Source: Haemonchus contortus
Taxonomy: Eukaryota; Nematoda; Chromadorea; Rhabditida; Trichostrongylidae
Direction: 5' to 3'
DNA: 64,000 nt
NCBI GenBank assembly: GCA_000469685.2
Contig: LS997565.1
Coordinates: 15,125,235 to 15,189,234 of the forward strand
The notes beneath the pieces are model-generated. The model was not told where the DNA came from, did not search any database, and saw only the letters and a list, made by a program, of their open reading frames with translations. Below, one piece after another: positions 47,879-61,966 of this stretch; the first letter of the stretch is position 1, and every line of letters begins with the position of its first letter. A program made the position numbers and the translations under genes.

Positions 47879-49025
47879 AACAAAGCGCTTGCAAATGCTG
47901 AAACAATAGTGCTGTCAAACAATGTGTGCTTCTCTGAGTTCATTTGACCGGTATTTAGTGTTAGCGCACCATAGTTCCCGTCAAATGGAAAGGGAGTACA
48001 TGTAAAACAACATATACACCGTGAAAACACAACGCAACATATACACAGTGAAGCAGTATTCATCATAGCGTGGTCGTTTCAATAGCGAAGGCGATGGGCC
48101 AATAGAGATCGATGGTGAGGGGTCAATTAGCTCAACGCTCGATTAGGAGGCCATTCATCCTTCTATTATCAGAATATCAGAATCACATAATGGAAATCTT
48201 TAAGTAAATGCAGAATAATTCGTTCCCGAGGAAGTGCACCTTATATGAACTAGCAAATTCTTGAGAAGTTGGTCATTGAAACCACCGTTTTCAACTGAAT
48301 TTTTCTGAATTCTATCATTACGATATCAAAATAATCATGATTTCATATGCCCATACTCCAAATGTCTTTTAAAGACACAGAATAAAGTTTTCTATTGAAG
48401 TGGGGAGTTTAAGGTCATGTTATATCTGCGGGAAGCACCACAGGTGCTGAACACTCACCCCTCGACCTCCATGAAAATGATGCTGCAAAATTGAAAAAAT
48501 TGAAAATTCATGACATAGCAGGATTCCCCACAAGCAATCATACGGTAGTCATACGAAATACGTGGCTCAAAGAAACAACAAATCTCTAAAAATCTGGAAA
48601 TTTGCTTTGCATCGCTGCTTTTAGCTGAAAATATTTAAATTATGTCATGAAGGGTATCAAAATGATCAGGATTCTATGCTCTCCTCAATTATAACATGAT
48701 AGAGGCCTTTTAAGAATCGGAAACAAAGTTTTCAATTGAAGTGGAGGGTTTACGACGCGGCCATATCCCCAAGTAACACTCCAGGTGCTGAGAGACTCAA
48801 TTTTCGTTTTTCCCGGAAAGAAAGGCGAAAAATTTGAGAAAACCGAAAGATTATTATATATTTGGATTCTTTACAAGAAAAGCTTTCCAATGGTCTTACT
48901 TTCAGCTTTATTGGAGAACTTTAGCTGAAGTTACAGAGAAGCGACGGTTTGCGACGGATTAATCCGTCGCAAACCGTCGGTTGACCATGAATTAGTAGCA
49001 GTATTGTATTAGGAAATCAGACAAT

Positions 49026-49095
49026 GCTTTGTGATCGGATCTAAGTGATAGAACCCTTAATGCTTTCAAATTGGATCTGAGTGATAGAACCCTTC
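49026..49095 (+). repeat. 35-bp tandem repeat, two units
   Basis: Two units sharing GGATCT(A/G)AGTGATAGAACCC follow directly after the foldback element. Confidence 0.75.
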
Positions 49096-49182
49096 GTTAT
49101 TGTTCATCCTGTTACCTTATTCGTGCATCGTTTCATCGTTAGAGTTGTCTCACCATTTCGGGAGTATCGGTTCTCTCTTCCA

Positions 49183-49183
49183 G
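49183..49183 (+). promoter_or_regulatory. Probable trans-splice acceptor of Ly6 gene
   Basis: The polypyrimidine-AG sequence TTCTCTCTTCCAG ends 32 bases before the ATG at 49216 with no upstream exon evident. This suits spliced-leader addition in a nematode. It is inference; a 5' non-coding exon would look the same. Confidence 0.45.
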
Positions 49184-49215
49184 GCTCATAGAAAGCAACT
49201 ATATAATAGGCTACA

Positions 49216-52200
49216 ATGTTGGCGAAACTTCTTTTTCTTATTTCACTCTCCACTACAGGTTAGAAAAAAAGCTTTTTCAAATAAACATCCACCTTATATG
49301 GAGTATGTTAATATTCCTATTTTAATATACGATAAAGGAGAATGTGAGGGTCAAGAAATGAGACGGAAACATTAAAAGATATCTGGTGAGGAAAAAAGCA
49401 AAAGCGCTGCTGAACACTGAACAAGAATCTCCACTTGTCGGTTGATTCCGCATTGTGCGAGGTGCAAACGGTCCGTGGTTTGGACAAATTCGCAGCCTGT
49501 TATATTGTGAAACGTTTTATGTTTTAGTTTGTCCTACCTATAGAGGATGCGCTCATAGTTGGAATTCCAAATCCACCAAATTCTATCACCATGTACCATT
49601 ACCTATCACCTTGCCATGAACGATCACAAGCCCTAACTAAAAGTTTTAGCGAAGGAAAAATCATTGATGTCTCTAGGGCCTTTAGTAGATCTATTACGCT
49701 AAATGCTCAGCTATGGCTCACATGGGGACGTAAAACACGACATCCCACTGATATCGTTACCACCGTGAGAGCCCTTATCACTACAGCTGAAAAAACCTTT
49801 AATGACATTTAAGTAAGGAAAGATACCTTCTGCTAATCTTGAAACCAATACCCAACTACTCCATGTGATGGAGGGAAATCAAAAGTGCATTTGGGTCTCT
49901 TTCGAAGTAGCTGTTCGACACAGTACGATGCCCATAGCAATCTCTTCTTCATGACGGAAGAATATGCCCCTTGTGGCTTTCATGATAATGAACAGATGTT
50001 GTGTGGCAATCGTAAAGATCTGCACAGTTTATAGCAGAAAAAAAGAACGACCCTCTCTAGCCCCGAATCTGGACTCAATCCAAAGATCGTGCTCTTTTCC
50101 GAAGGTCCTGATGTCCTTCACTACAAAGTCCTTAACCAGATGGCAGTGTTTAATAATTCAACGTGAAGGATAGGAGTTAATACAGAAGAAACTACAAAAA
50201 AACATACCCCACATGGGTAACAATACTCTTGCTCGACCCATAAAGCCCTAAGCAAAATCTGACGGAATAATTGGGACTGATCCTTGTCGTCCTCCTTCAG
50301 CAGGTGGATCCCCTGATTTATGATTTTTCTGCCCTTGTTTTGTGAAACAGCGTATGAAGACGACATTGTTTAGAAAATAACGGATATCTAATTGGTCTCC
50401 CCATCGTTCTTGACCCCTAAATGTTTGATTTTGTGTGGTAAGGGATTCATTCGTCTGTGCAACTTTGAGCTGGAGCACAGTTGGCAAGCACCGACATTCA
50501 GTCCAAAAGTTCTTATTCGCAATAAGAGGACATTTGAACCGAGTTGTGGTGTTTGGAAACTGAAGGGAAGGGAATAAAGAGATACAACACACTAGGAAAG
50601 AAAAACTATCCGACCTACCCACTATAACGACGAGCTTGGCAGAAAAAAATGAGGGCATTTTGAAGTTCGGTGCCAAACTCGCTGGTTATGCTCAGGAAAG
50701 ATAATTCCATATTGTTCCAATCAGTCGCGCCGGCGGAGACGCCTTCCTCCTCGCTGTAGATAGGCCAACCCTGATCGGGGTCTTACGCGGCGCTCACTCT
50801 CGCCCCATTTGCCACGCAGGACGTTACTTTGGCCCTTGCAGCCCCTACGCTGGTCCTACACTCCAACTCTCACCCTATGCGTGCTATGTCTCACAACACG
50901 GGATAGCCTCAGCACAGCCCAACTTCAACAATCGAACCAGATATAATCTTTCACGGCGTGACCGTCTATATTAAACTACCAACACAATTTTTGCGCAGTC
51001 GTACTTGGGTACGCCAATAAAAAGAATGATAATACGTCAAAGGGAAGAAATGATAAAAAGAAAATACACTTTATATACATATATACATAAAAGGAAATAT
51101 TAAATACGTCAGCAATTAAAAACTACGATAATAACCACTAAACCTAGGAGGAGGCTCGAACCCAGTACGTTAGGTCTCACGGGGTTGACGTGGCCTGGGA
51201 CCGCTCGGCGACTTTGGGCTTCCATGCCCAAGTCAATCACTACGCGTCGGGTGTGTGCCGATTCGTACGATTCTGGGTGCGCGCGGCTAATTGCGCTGCG
51301 AAATTCGGTCTGATTCGAACGACTCTGACGCCTATTATTGGGGCCCAATTTTGGAGTAGAATAGTTGGGTATGGTCAGCTGATCCTATTAATATACTCTA
51401 CTTCAAGTTTGTGCTTCAATAGTAAGCGGCAGAGTCGTCCGAATCATCATGAACTCCGCCGCGCAATTTGCCGCGCGCACCCAGGATCGCACGAATCGTA
51501 CTACGTCCCTCCTGCGCGTTCAATCGAATTGCATCATACTCCCATCCTCGAGCGGGTACGACGACAGGACGACGGGCAGTGGCGGCCGGATGCGACGGCG
51601 AATGCAGACACACTGCCGGATGGTTTCAGGCCAGAGCACGCGTCTGTATAACCGACGCGCACGCGCCGATACGCTGTTCACGCCGGGACCCCCACGCGCC
51701 CTACCGGGCGTTGCCCTTTAACAGGACGGGCGGAGGCCACAACACCATCAGGTATGTAGAATGATACATATGGGACGCTCCGCTGGATATAATAAGAATA
51801 AGAGATTTACCGTCAGCAACAGAATCTCAATAAGAATTTTCATTAAAATACTTCATAGAAAGAACCCAATGGAGGTAAAGAAGTAGGGGCTGGTGAAATG
51901 AGTGAGAAATTGTAGAGAATAGGTCATAAAAAGTTTTTACATGTTGTTCATAGTGAACAAATGTGTTTACAAATAATTACTGGGATCAACAACCAGTGCA
52001 GTTGACTTTCAGGTTTCGCGTTAATGTGCAAAAAGTGCGATGGTTATATTTCCTGTTCGAAGGAGATGTATGAAGAATGTCCTTCTCCTATGCAATGCTA
52101 TACCATTAGAAATCAAGGCATAGGTAAGAACAAAAATATATTGGCCACTTCAAACTTGAATTAATTTGATCTGTCTCTACACTACGCCGTCGTGGTCCAA

Positions 52201-54703
52201 GCTCTGGCTTCGATGAAATCAGAGGCACAGTTCACGATAAGAACAGCTTTTGAGATTTTCCCATAGGATAAGTTCGAGGCTCCCTCGTTTACAGAGCCTG
52301 GCATCTTCTCCCTAAAATGCGTGTCGCGCTCTCCGCACGTGATCACGCGCTATGGAGGGGAAGATTTGAATTGCCAATGGAAGGATACGGAGAGTCGCTG
52401 CAGAACCACTGCAGCAGGAAGTAGGAACTCGGGGGAAAGTTCCGTACCCTCGTTTACCATATCTGGCGCTATCAGGTCGGAAAACGGCCTGGTTAGGGCG
52501 CTGTAGAGGCTCAAAGATTGTATCGTGTGTGTCCTCGTAGGAGTTTCCCCTGTATTGTGGAATGTGCATCGATCAGGAGGGAACCCATGTAGGCTTCAAA
52601 CAACTTGTCATGACCCACAGCAACAGAGAGGGGCACTTCTGTGCGGTTCGCCTAATGTAGTCAGTTCTTCGCACAATTACAACAACATGGTAATTTCGGC
52701 CAACCTTTATTTTCCCTATTTTTGAGGAGCTTTATTATTTCTTCACTACCGATGAACTATTCCCAACTTATACTTTCGCTTTTTGATTGAAAATGTGTAC
52801 CTCAAAATGATTGTGAACTGTGCCTTTAATTTCATCATATAAAAAAGATGGTATCAGTAGACACTCGGGCTTGCCATTGCACAAGAGTGCAGGTCTTGTT
52901 ACCAATTTTTCGGCCAGTCACTTCTTGAAGCTCCCTAAAATTTTCTTTGCTTTGAATTAATGCTGGCATTCGACTTGCCCCTAAATTAATCACCGTGAGT
53001 AGATGTAGTCAACGACTATTTTTCGTCGAAATTTGTTTCCTAGAAAATCATCTTAACTGAGAAACAACTCGGATCGGTTCTCATGAGATTTGGGTCATAT
53101 CCCCATTTAGGCCATATGCCAACATACGTACTGAGTGAGGGAACAGTGGATTAAACAAGCACAGATTAGTATTTGAACAAAGAGGATAGCTCCTGTGAGA
53201 GAACCTTTCGATTTCAGCGACACACAAGGGTTGCGCATCGAATTGTGCCTCTGTACCGTATGCAGTTTCAGCAGCACACTGTACGGTGTGTCACCACCGC
53301 GACTATTGCAATGGTACTCCTTCGCTGTTTTTCTTCCTTTTCTTTATTTTTTATTTCTCTGGCTTTTTCATTTGGCTTTCTGTTCATCTGAATTCATTTA
53401 TTCAGATGAGCCATCACTACCAATTGGACAAGGCGCGATCCCTGACTACCAGAATGGTGGAGGTGGTACGTTCCTTGTATGACACGTTACCATTTTCATA
53501 CAGAATGATGGATGCACCCTAATATCAACGAGTCATATTTCTTCTACTGAGATGACGCATGAAAGCTCCAAAGGGACGTTACTTATGAGGGAAGGCAGAC
53601 ATTTGGGGGAAGCCACAAAAAGTTGTAGCTCGAAAAATAGAGAAGGGTTGAGGTAGAAATCGTAGATGGACAACTGACAGTCCCGTGAAGACCTTAGAAC
53701 GGTCAGATATATATGTCAGCTGTCACTTCTAAGAAGTGAGAACGGGTCGGAATAGAGCTAATGGCTTATAAATTTATCGACATTTTCTAAGTGGACTGTG
53801 AAGGGGCTTCTAACCAGAACAACGAAGTGATACGATTGCTCAGCCTCTTATTTGTTATTCTTCTGTTATTTAATTGACTATTTTGACTTTTGACGAACAG
53901 ACGTGGAAAACTGCTGGGTTTTCAAACTGGTGAAATTATTTTGAAACGCTAGAGAGCTCATAATGAATAGCTAAATGACAAGAAATGGACCTGGAACGGA
54001 AGTAAAAAACACTTTTGTGAAGGAAAACTATCGTCATTGTTGCTGTCCCAACATAAGACAAAACGCACCCGCTACGATCTCCACGAGTGAGATAGGTACT
54101 TCCTCAATGTTGGCTTCCACCAGCTTACGCTTTACTGCTTCTCCACTCTCTTTGCCTCTGCCTGACTATTAAAACTGTCTCACGAAAAATATGCGACTAA
54201 ATGCAGAATCAGTGGATTGGCAAAGAAGGTAGATTCGAAGACCAGTGATGTGAAAGGAGTCCAAAAGCTCTAGGGCCCGTGTTCTTTCTCTGTATTTGAT
54301 CAGCTAAACCAAATTTGTACGAGTCGAGGTGTTGCTTCTTCTTTCCCCGGAAGCCTCTTTATCATTTCGAAAAAAGAGCTACATACGCCTAGATGAATGA
54401 AAAATGATGTAGTTGACTGTCTCCATTACTGTGTAGTTGTGTAGGACAAAACGGCATGCCGAACCACTTATGACCTATTATAGACATTGATTTAACACCT
54501 TCTAAACGAGGTCCATCGATGTCAAACCCTTTAATTTTCATTTCCTCTCTATCTGTGCATTTGTTGTCTACTGAAATATTCATCGCAATTCAGGCCATCA
54601 TCACCGACACCATCACATTGGGGAAGGCGTGAGAGTAGGTTCATCATCTGCACCGGCGAGTTCCTTTGTAACGGGAGTGCTTGCACTGCTTCTGGCACGC
54701 TGA
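49216..54703 (+). CDS. Ly6/ODR-2-type GPI-anchored protein
   Basis: Five exons: 49216-49258, 52013-52123, 53218-53313, 53406-53465 and 54594-54703. All four junctions have GT/AG ends and agree in phase, giving 139 residues. Residues 1-19 form a signal peptide (MLAKLLFLISLSTTGFALM). Ten cysteines (20, 23, 29, 37, 43, 57, 61, 73, 76, 82) end in CTVCHHRDYCN, the Ly6/uPAR three-finger pattern with its closing CN. A linker rich in Gly and His (GGGGHHHRHHHIG) follows. A Ser/Ala-rich site and a hydrophobic tail (SSFVTGVLALLLAR) fit a GPI-attachment signal. C. elegans relatives (odr-2, hot genes) act at neuronal surfaces; that role is inferred here. An acceptor (CTCTCTTCCAG) at 49183 could receive a spliced leader. 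Intron 1 (2.75 kb) holds a GC-rich repeat region, and intron 2 a MITE. Confidence 0.9.
50720..51760. repeat. GC-rich repeat region in Ly6 intron 1
   Basis: The stretch is far richer in G+C than its surroundings. It contains an imperfect inverted repeat (51259-51337 with 51417-51498, both carrying GGGTGCGCGCGGC), a tRNA-like sequence (51143-51219) and, near 51685, CCGGGACCCCCACGCG, a motif related to the GGCACAGTTCAC MITE family. It is probably a composite of degraded elements. Confidence 0.45.
51143..51219 (-). repeat. tRNA-like relic, Leu/Ser type
   Basis: The minus strand has TCGCCGAGCGGTCCCAGGCC (A box and D arm as in type II tRNAs) and the B box GGGTTCGAGCCTCC. The acceptor stem ends do not pair, so it is a pseudogene or SINE head rather than a working tRNA. 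Confidence 0.5.
52221..52830 (+). mobile_element. MITE, GGCACAGTTCAC family
   Basis: The left end AGAGGCACAGTTCACGAT and right end TTGTGAACTGTGCCTTTAA are inverted repeats 610 bp apart. The interior shares GGTCGGAAAACGGCCTGG with the nested element at 19402. It is in intron 2 of the Ly6-type gene. Confidence 0.8.
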
Positions 54704-54912
54704 AAATCGGCGTTAATTCAATTCATTCACAAAGTTAATTCAAGATTTTCACATTATCCGATCACTGACCTATTTTGAACAATAATCTAAGCTGCGCTAC
54801 CTTTTCCTTGTGAACTCCCAAGCAGATTATACTCCTATCGTCTAATCCAATGAATTTCTGATGATATGATATTGAAATGACAGAGTTTTTGCCTTTATGT
54901 CATCGTGTACTA

Positions 54913-55141
54913 TCACTCTAGGGTAGCATAGGACGGCGACATTAAAGTTTTTTGTGTGGTTAACATTGGTTGTTGCAGAGTAGTACTAAGCCAAGGATTC
55001 TCTAGCAAATAAAGCTTATCTGCGGACATGGCTTGTATTTCAGTTAAAAGAAGGGGATTTACACATACAAAACGAGGGATCTTGTCATAACTTTCATTCT
55101 CATTCCACAGTGAATCACTATCAGACAATAGATCGACTGCG
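54913..55141 (-). CDS. Candidate exon, unknown protein
   Basis: The open minus-strand frame contains DAVDLLSDSDSLWNENESYD, then KIPRFVCVNPLLLTEIQAMS, then KLYLLENPWLSTTLQQPMLT, and a stop. The composition is coding-like and acidic at the start. An acceptor-like GAGTACAG lies just upstream. In another frame directly upstream is a hydrophobic run (LVVMPLIIFLVFEYRRSRS), which would make a membrane helix if a small indel separated the two. Unproven. Confidence 0.3.
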
Positions 55142-55979
55142 TCTGTACTCAAACACCAAGAATATAATCAGAGGCATGACCACCAGGCCTTCTACATGAC
55201 CATGAAAACTCATACATGGCGATTCGTACCCCCGCCACATTAATTGCCAGGGTATTAAATGAACAGTTGTGAGGCTCTTCACAAGAGTTACAGCCTGAAT
55301 GTCCATGTGGAACTGAATTCCAGTGAAAAACCAGCACGCAACATCTCAGACGGTAACTCATAGAATCAGGGCCCTGATCCGAGTATGTGAAAATTTCAAA
55401 AACTTGGATTTAATCTTCACTACTATGATCATAGTTCAGCACACACTCTGCAACAAACTAGTGGTTGATACCTGACTACAAAACTTAGGAAGGGAGTACG
55501 TTGAGCAATTGACAGAAAAAAGTAACCCGCAGTTCCAAGCAAGGGAAACACTCGAAATCGATAAGCCAGGTAGAGGTGTGATTTCGCATAATTTGATAGT
55601 GGCTGAAAACAGAAATGCCAGACGACTAACTCGATCACAACTAAAAATATTGAATTACGGATTTTCGAGTTCGAATAGCAAGGATAGACAATGAACACCC
55701 AGAGCATGAGCAATTCCGACCAAGACGGACTATCGCAACGATCCGTCCAGTTCGTTATTTCAAACAATAAACAAGGGCAGGAGAGATTCTGATCGTGGAA
55801 CTACTAGGGTGTCTGGAAATTTATGAGAAAATTTAGTCAGTTGTTCTCCAACAAAAAATAACTACAATGGTAGACTAGTGACCCTTTTTAGTCACAATGT
55901 CTCTCCATCAACCGGACAAGGCCAAGATGCTATTCCTCTGGAAAGAAGAGAAGCGAAACGCAACCCATTTATATGCTAC

Positions 55980-56230
55980 CTACTTGACTTCCTGACCATT
56001 AATGAATCTTTTACCTTTAGAACAGGTCTGTGAGCTTCTAGAAGTACGGCAGTCATATGGATTGAGGTCAGGTGAATAAGAGGGAAGTGGGGCAGTCAGG
56101 ATGTACGAAGCCCTCCCAGCTGATCTATCGACGTCTTCGTGTGGGGTGGTCAAGCATTGTCCATCCCAATCAAAAATTCTCTGTAATCGGTGTGTGTGTG
56201 ACATGGTTGCTCGAGACACCATCTCTCTCA
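55980..56230 (-). pseudogene. Mariner transposase C-terminal fragment
   Basis: The minus-strand frame contains LPSYSPDLNPYDCRTSRSSQ, then KGKRFINGQEVK. This matches the mariner pattern of ...PPYSPDLxPxDY..., followed about 15 residues later by GK+F...E+VK. Upstream residues are scrambled and no terminal repeats were identified, so it is a decayed fragment. Confidence 0.65.
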
Positions 56231-57021
56231 GTTCTCAACATGGTACTGTTCCTTTTAGTGCAGTACCCTGTGAGAAGCTCTCATAGTTGAGCTAAATTAC
56301 GTCCACTGGTGGGATTTGGTGGGTGCGATTTCCTTTGTGGATTTTATAAGACATTTACCTTTAATCCTAGGCAATAATGAAGTCGGACGATGTCGTCGTT
56401 CGCCAACAGTCGATGAGCTCCTGATAATTACTGGCTCGCACCCACCTAAACAGGCGACAAGAGAGTTTACACTACTGCCCATCAGTTACCACATCTCATT
56501 CCAAGCCTGAGTGTCATAGCGATTAGTTTCGTTGCCGTGAAGCAGAAGGTTCTGGTAGTCTTATCGATGGCACATCGTTCGGTCGACGATTACTCACTTC
56601 GAACGACCACTTCTAATACCGTTCTACTGTAGTATTGATCTATCAACAGTGCCCTTTCCCTGCTATCGAATCTATGTGTACTTGAATTCCTGGCCATGCA
56701 TGTCGTACCACGCCATATTGCGTCTGTTCCCTCTTTTTCCAACAGGACGATTTTTGGGCTATTGATGGAGAAGGATAGCCCTTAGGACTCAACTGATTCA
56801 CTGTAACCTATTGGTTCATTCTCACTGGTTTTTTGCTTGAATGTCCAATTGTTACTAGCGTACGAGTTGTCTTCGAGAATTTCTCGTTTGGGGGCGATAT
56901 TGTACTAACAAAGCAAATTTGGTCTTTGTATCGTGAACATACATTAATTTCGAGTCGATTTTTTTATGGAATATTTTACTATCTATTCAAACATATGTAT
57001 ACCCGTGAAAAAAAGAGCAAA

Positions 57022-59012
<1,991 letters not shown>

Positions 59013-59032
59013 TGTAACTTTTTTGCACGATA

Positions 59033-59033
59033 A
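59033..59033 (-). promoter_or_regulatory. Probable trans-splice acceptor of protease gene
   Basis: On the minus strand, CAAATATTTACAG ends 21 bases before the ATG. The identical site precedes the second copy at 63824. It is a probable spliced-leader acceptor; a short 5' exon is the alternative. Confidence 0.5.
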
Positions 59034-61097
59034 CTGTAAATATTTGACATCACTCATAATACAACATCAATACGACATCGAAACACATCAAGATTCACGA
59101 GGCCCTTACTGCAAGGAGGTATAGAAAGGTGAGGTAGAGCCAGTGAAGATCAACCACAGGGTCATGCTCGGCGTTGAGCGGGGTATATTACCGTAATCGG
59201 CCATCGTGGTGCCAAAGAATTTTTGCTCCTTGTGAATCAAGGACTAGAGTTTTGATGCTTGTTCGCTGTCACCTATATCTCAGGAAGCAGGTGGGGATAA
59301 TGTGGATAGGTGTAAACCAGTATGAGGGTGACCGAAGTTGAAAGTTTTTTTCCGAACAAAATATTATAATATTATATGTGATATTATGTGCGCATGAAAA
59401 ATAAGACGGGGAACAACAGGAAAATGAGGATTCATGATAACCGCATTAATTCAATCTGCACTTCAACGATGGGAAACATCGCTGGGGCAGGGCTTTATAA
59501 TTGCGCCAGATGACTCAGCTTCACTTTGCTCACCTGTATCACCTGTCTTCCCGTTGATCATCGATTTCCTCGAGCGGGCGCCAGTAACGTCTCCATTCGT
59601 CCCTTTCACGAGCCAGAGTTGTCCGGTAAATCGTTCTCCCTTCAGGGAGACAAGGCAAACACTCCTTCCTTTAGAGCTTCCGTGAAGACGTCTGACCAGC
59701 TCCTCTATTAGGAGAGGATGAATCCGAGTTAAGGACAATGAACAAGGCGTGTCTGTAGACATTCTGAAGGAAGTACATCGACTTCTGCCTGGATAAGCAA
59801 AATGTTGCGCTGTAAACCGCATACCAATAAACCTAGAAAGTTCAAATGTTTGTCAAGCATGCTGCATTCGAGGAGGTAAGGGAAAAATCGAGTACGACGT
59901 TTCGATGTTGCCTTATCCTTGAAAGCGAATGGTTCGGTTCAAAGGTTTGAGGAAACATGTCGCACATACGCACACTTCACACGCACCACACGTATACACA
60001 TACACACCGACACACGCCACACACAAATACACACACATTTGTGCCTTAGGTAGAGCCTTAAGCGCCAATCTGGTAGCGAACCTCACCGGGTAGTCTGTTA
60101 CTGTTTCTAACTCTGAGGACGATCAGGCCAACCGCGCATCTAAATGCTTCTACGACTTGAAATGTTTGACTCTTCATTTCTTGCCTATTCAAATATACTC
60201 AAAAATCTCTTATGGCTCGGTATGGTATCCATTGCGGGTCCACTAATGGACAAATACTTTCAAAAAAATGTGACCTCGCTGCGGCTCCCCAGAGTGCTTG
60301 GTGGGGAGACTGGCGGTTGATCCGATCAACGACCCCGTTGCAATTCATTCTTTTGTTTTCCCTCTCGCAGTTTTGATCCAAAGAGAGAATGAGAAATGAG
60401 CCTGAGTAGCTTTCGGTTTGTGACCGTCGGTATCGCTACTCTTGGGTGATGGATCAAGAAAGGTCGCCGTTCAAGCTATTTAGCCAGAGAACAATCTGGA
60501 TAGATAGCTTTGTTGTAACTCCACTGACGAGAAGTACGACCTCCTTTATTGGAGTTACCACAAAGAATGAGCCGTAGTCAACAGAACACTCTTTCATACA
60601 CAATGACAGGGTATGATAATAGTTAACACTACTATCATTCCCAACAGTTTTATTAGGAGCGAAATTAAAACTGGAATTTTTAAGTAGAATGGACCGAAAT
60701 TAGGAAACGAGAGAACGCAACGCTTCCACTGACGATTGCTTCTCAAAGCATTTGGAAGGTTTCTGGTATTCTCGGTTGTCTGTTCAATTCAATCAGGGGT
60801 TCTGCCGAGGAGATCGACCTGGACCGATTCAGCAAATGGACCTTACCGGTTACGGTGCGAGCTCCAATTTCATTGTGACTCCAAAGACGGCCAATGTAGT
60901 CCTTCATAGCAGTTGGCAGGAAGAATACCCATACAGAACACTCTTTTATACACAATGGTAGGTTATCAAAGTAAAAGGTACTGTCGTTCCCAAACACTGT
61001 GCTGCGGAGCTTCAACTTTTTGGCGTTACCGGTGGAATTTGTTTGATTTCGAGGTACCGTATCTCATTTCAGACATCATTTTCTGCTCACAGACTCA

Positions 61098-61134
61098 GCG
61101 ATTCGTCTCCAGACAAGGTCTGGAGACGAATCGC
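61098..61134. repeat. Perfect hairpin, 17-bp arms
   Basis: GCGATTCGTCTCCAGAC, three bases, then its exact complement. Confidence 0.9.
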
Positions 61135-61536
61135 CTCCCCTTCCTAGTCTTTCCCTTTCTCAGTTGGCAGCTTTTAACTTAGAATTCTTGGAAGCATTAC
61201 TTTTTTACACCTTCCCAATTGTTTGGGTCAAACTCTAAAAAATTAGCTGCAGACCGTCACTGTGAGCCCTTTGGCCCTTATTTTGAGCCTTGGCTCTAAC
61301 TTCGGGCTTCCATTTTGGGTTTGAGAGAAACTGCGACGGACCGATTTTTTGGATCCCGCGAAATCATCTGTGCAATGACTGGCAATGGCTTCAACGTTTG
61401 TACACCTGAGGAAGGGAACATGAGCTCGAACATTCTGAAAAGTGAAGCTTTTTCTGCATAACACTGATCACACATATTAGCAAAAGTAACTTCAAGCATT
61501 GACTAAATACCACTGATATTACTCAATGTACTGTAC

Positions 61537-61842
61537 GGAAGTGGGTATTGGCAGATAAAGCACTATCTCACACGTATGGTCACGGGTTCGAACCTTGAAT
61601 CAATATCCGTCTAGGCCAGCCAAGCTTTCCATCCCTCCAGGGTCGGTTGATTCATAAAAGACTTGTCTGGGCGGATAAAACCGCTCACATCGACTGACTA
61701 CCGCAATTCATCGTACGAATTACATACGTATGCATCCAAAACGCCACTAGGATCCTGAAGTGAGGTCCACTGCAAGGGCGCACCCTTCAGCCTTGATTGA
61801 TTACCCACACAGAGTTTATCCGTTTTATCTTTTTTATCCTTT
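61537..61842 (+). repeat. tRNA-derived SINE copy
   Basis: It has the B box GGGTTCGAACC, the body motif CCAGGGTCGGTTGATT, and a 3' end with three TTTATCC-like units (TTTATCCGTTTTATC...TTTTATCC). It is a full-length plus-strand copy. Confidence 0.8.
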
Positions 61843-61845
61843 TAT

Positions 61846-61912
61846 GGCTTTCTCACATTCACATAAATGGAGAATCCTTCTGTGAAGTCATGAGTAGAGT
61901 TGATCTAAGTTC
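61846..61912 (-). pseudogene. Relic of aspartic protease exon 2
   Basis: The reverse strand reads THDFTEGFSIYVN followed by GTGAGAAAGCCATAAA. The intact gene has TPDFTEGLSNYMN followed by GTGAGAAGCCATAAA. The exon end and the start of its intron are therefore both recognisable. The rest of the gene is missing. Confidence 0.8.
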
Positions 61913-61966
61913 CAGAGGACGGAAGGCACTATTGATTGGAAGTGCTCGGTGGTTTCGAGTATCATA

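Larger units (their letters stand above)
45814..49009. mobile_element. 3.2-kb foldback (palindromic) element
   Basis: The left arm at 45814-47163 and right arm at 47684-49009 are inverted copies of each other around a 520-bp loop. The outer tips read TACAATACTGCTACTA and its complement, with TA at both edges, which would suit a Tc1/mariner-type target duplication. The arms are highly similar. The left has an extra block of about 57 bp near 46766-46822, and the right an extra block of about 35 bp near 47914-47949. No transposase or other gene is encoded; open frames inside the arms are mirror copies of one another. It is a non-autonomous foldback element or a giant MITE. Confidence 0.9.
60615..61966. 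other. Spacer between the duplicated arms
   Basis: The spacer contains a degraded sequence related to the arm ends (CAGAACACTCTTTTATACAC at about 60937), a 37-base hairpin (61098-61134), a SINE and a relic of protease exon 2. No intact gene is seen. Confidence 0.5.

Noticed and set aside
46815..48066. Matching small frames beginning MMNTASLCICCVVFSRC in both foldback arms
   Set aside because: Mirror copies from the palindrome, disrupted by arm-specific indels; no sign of coding constraint.
50248..50676. 142-residue minus-strand frame
   Set aside because: The frame has no clear splice or start context and no recognisable motif, and lies in an intron of the Ly6 gene. I cannot support it.
55429..55767. 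Hydrophobic 112-residue minus-strand frame
   Set aside because: Hydrophobicity follows from T-rich sequence. No splice sites or start fit, and a plus-strand frame is equally open.
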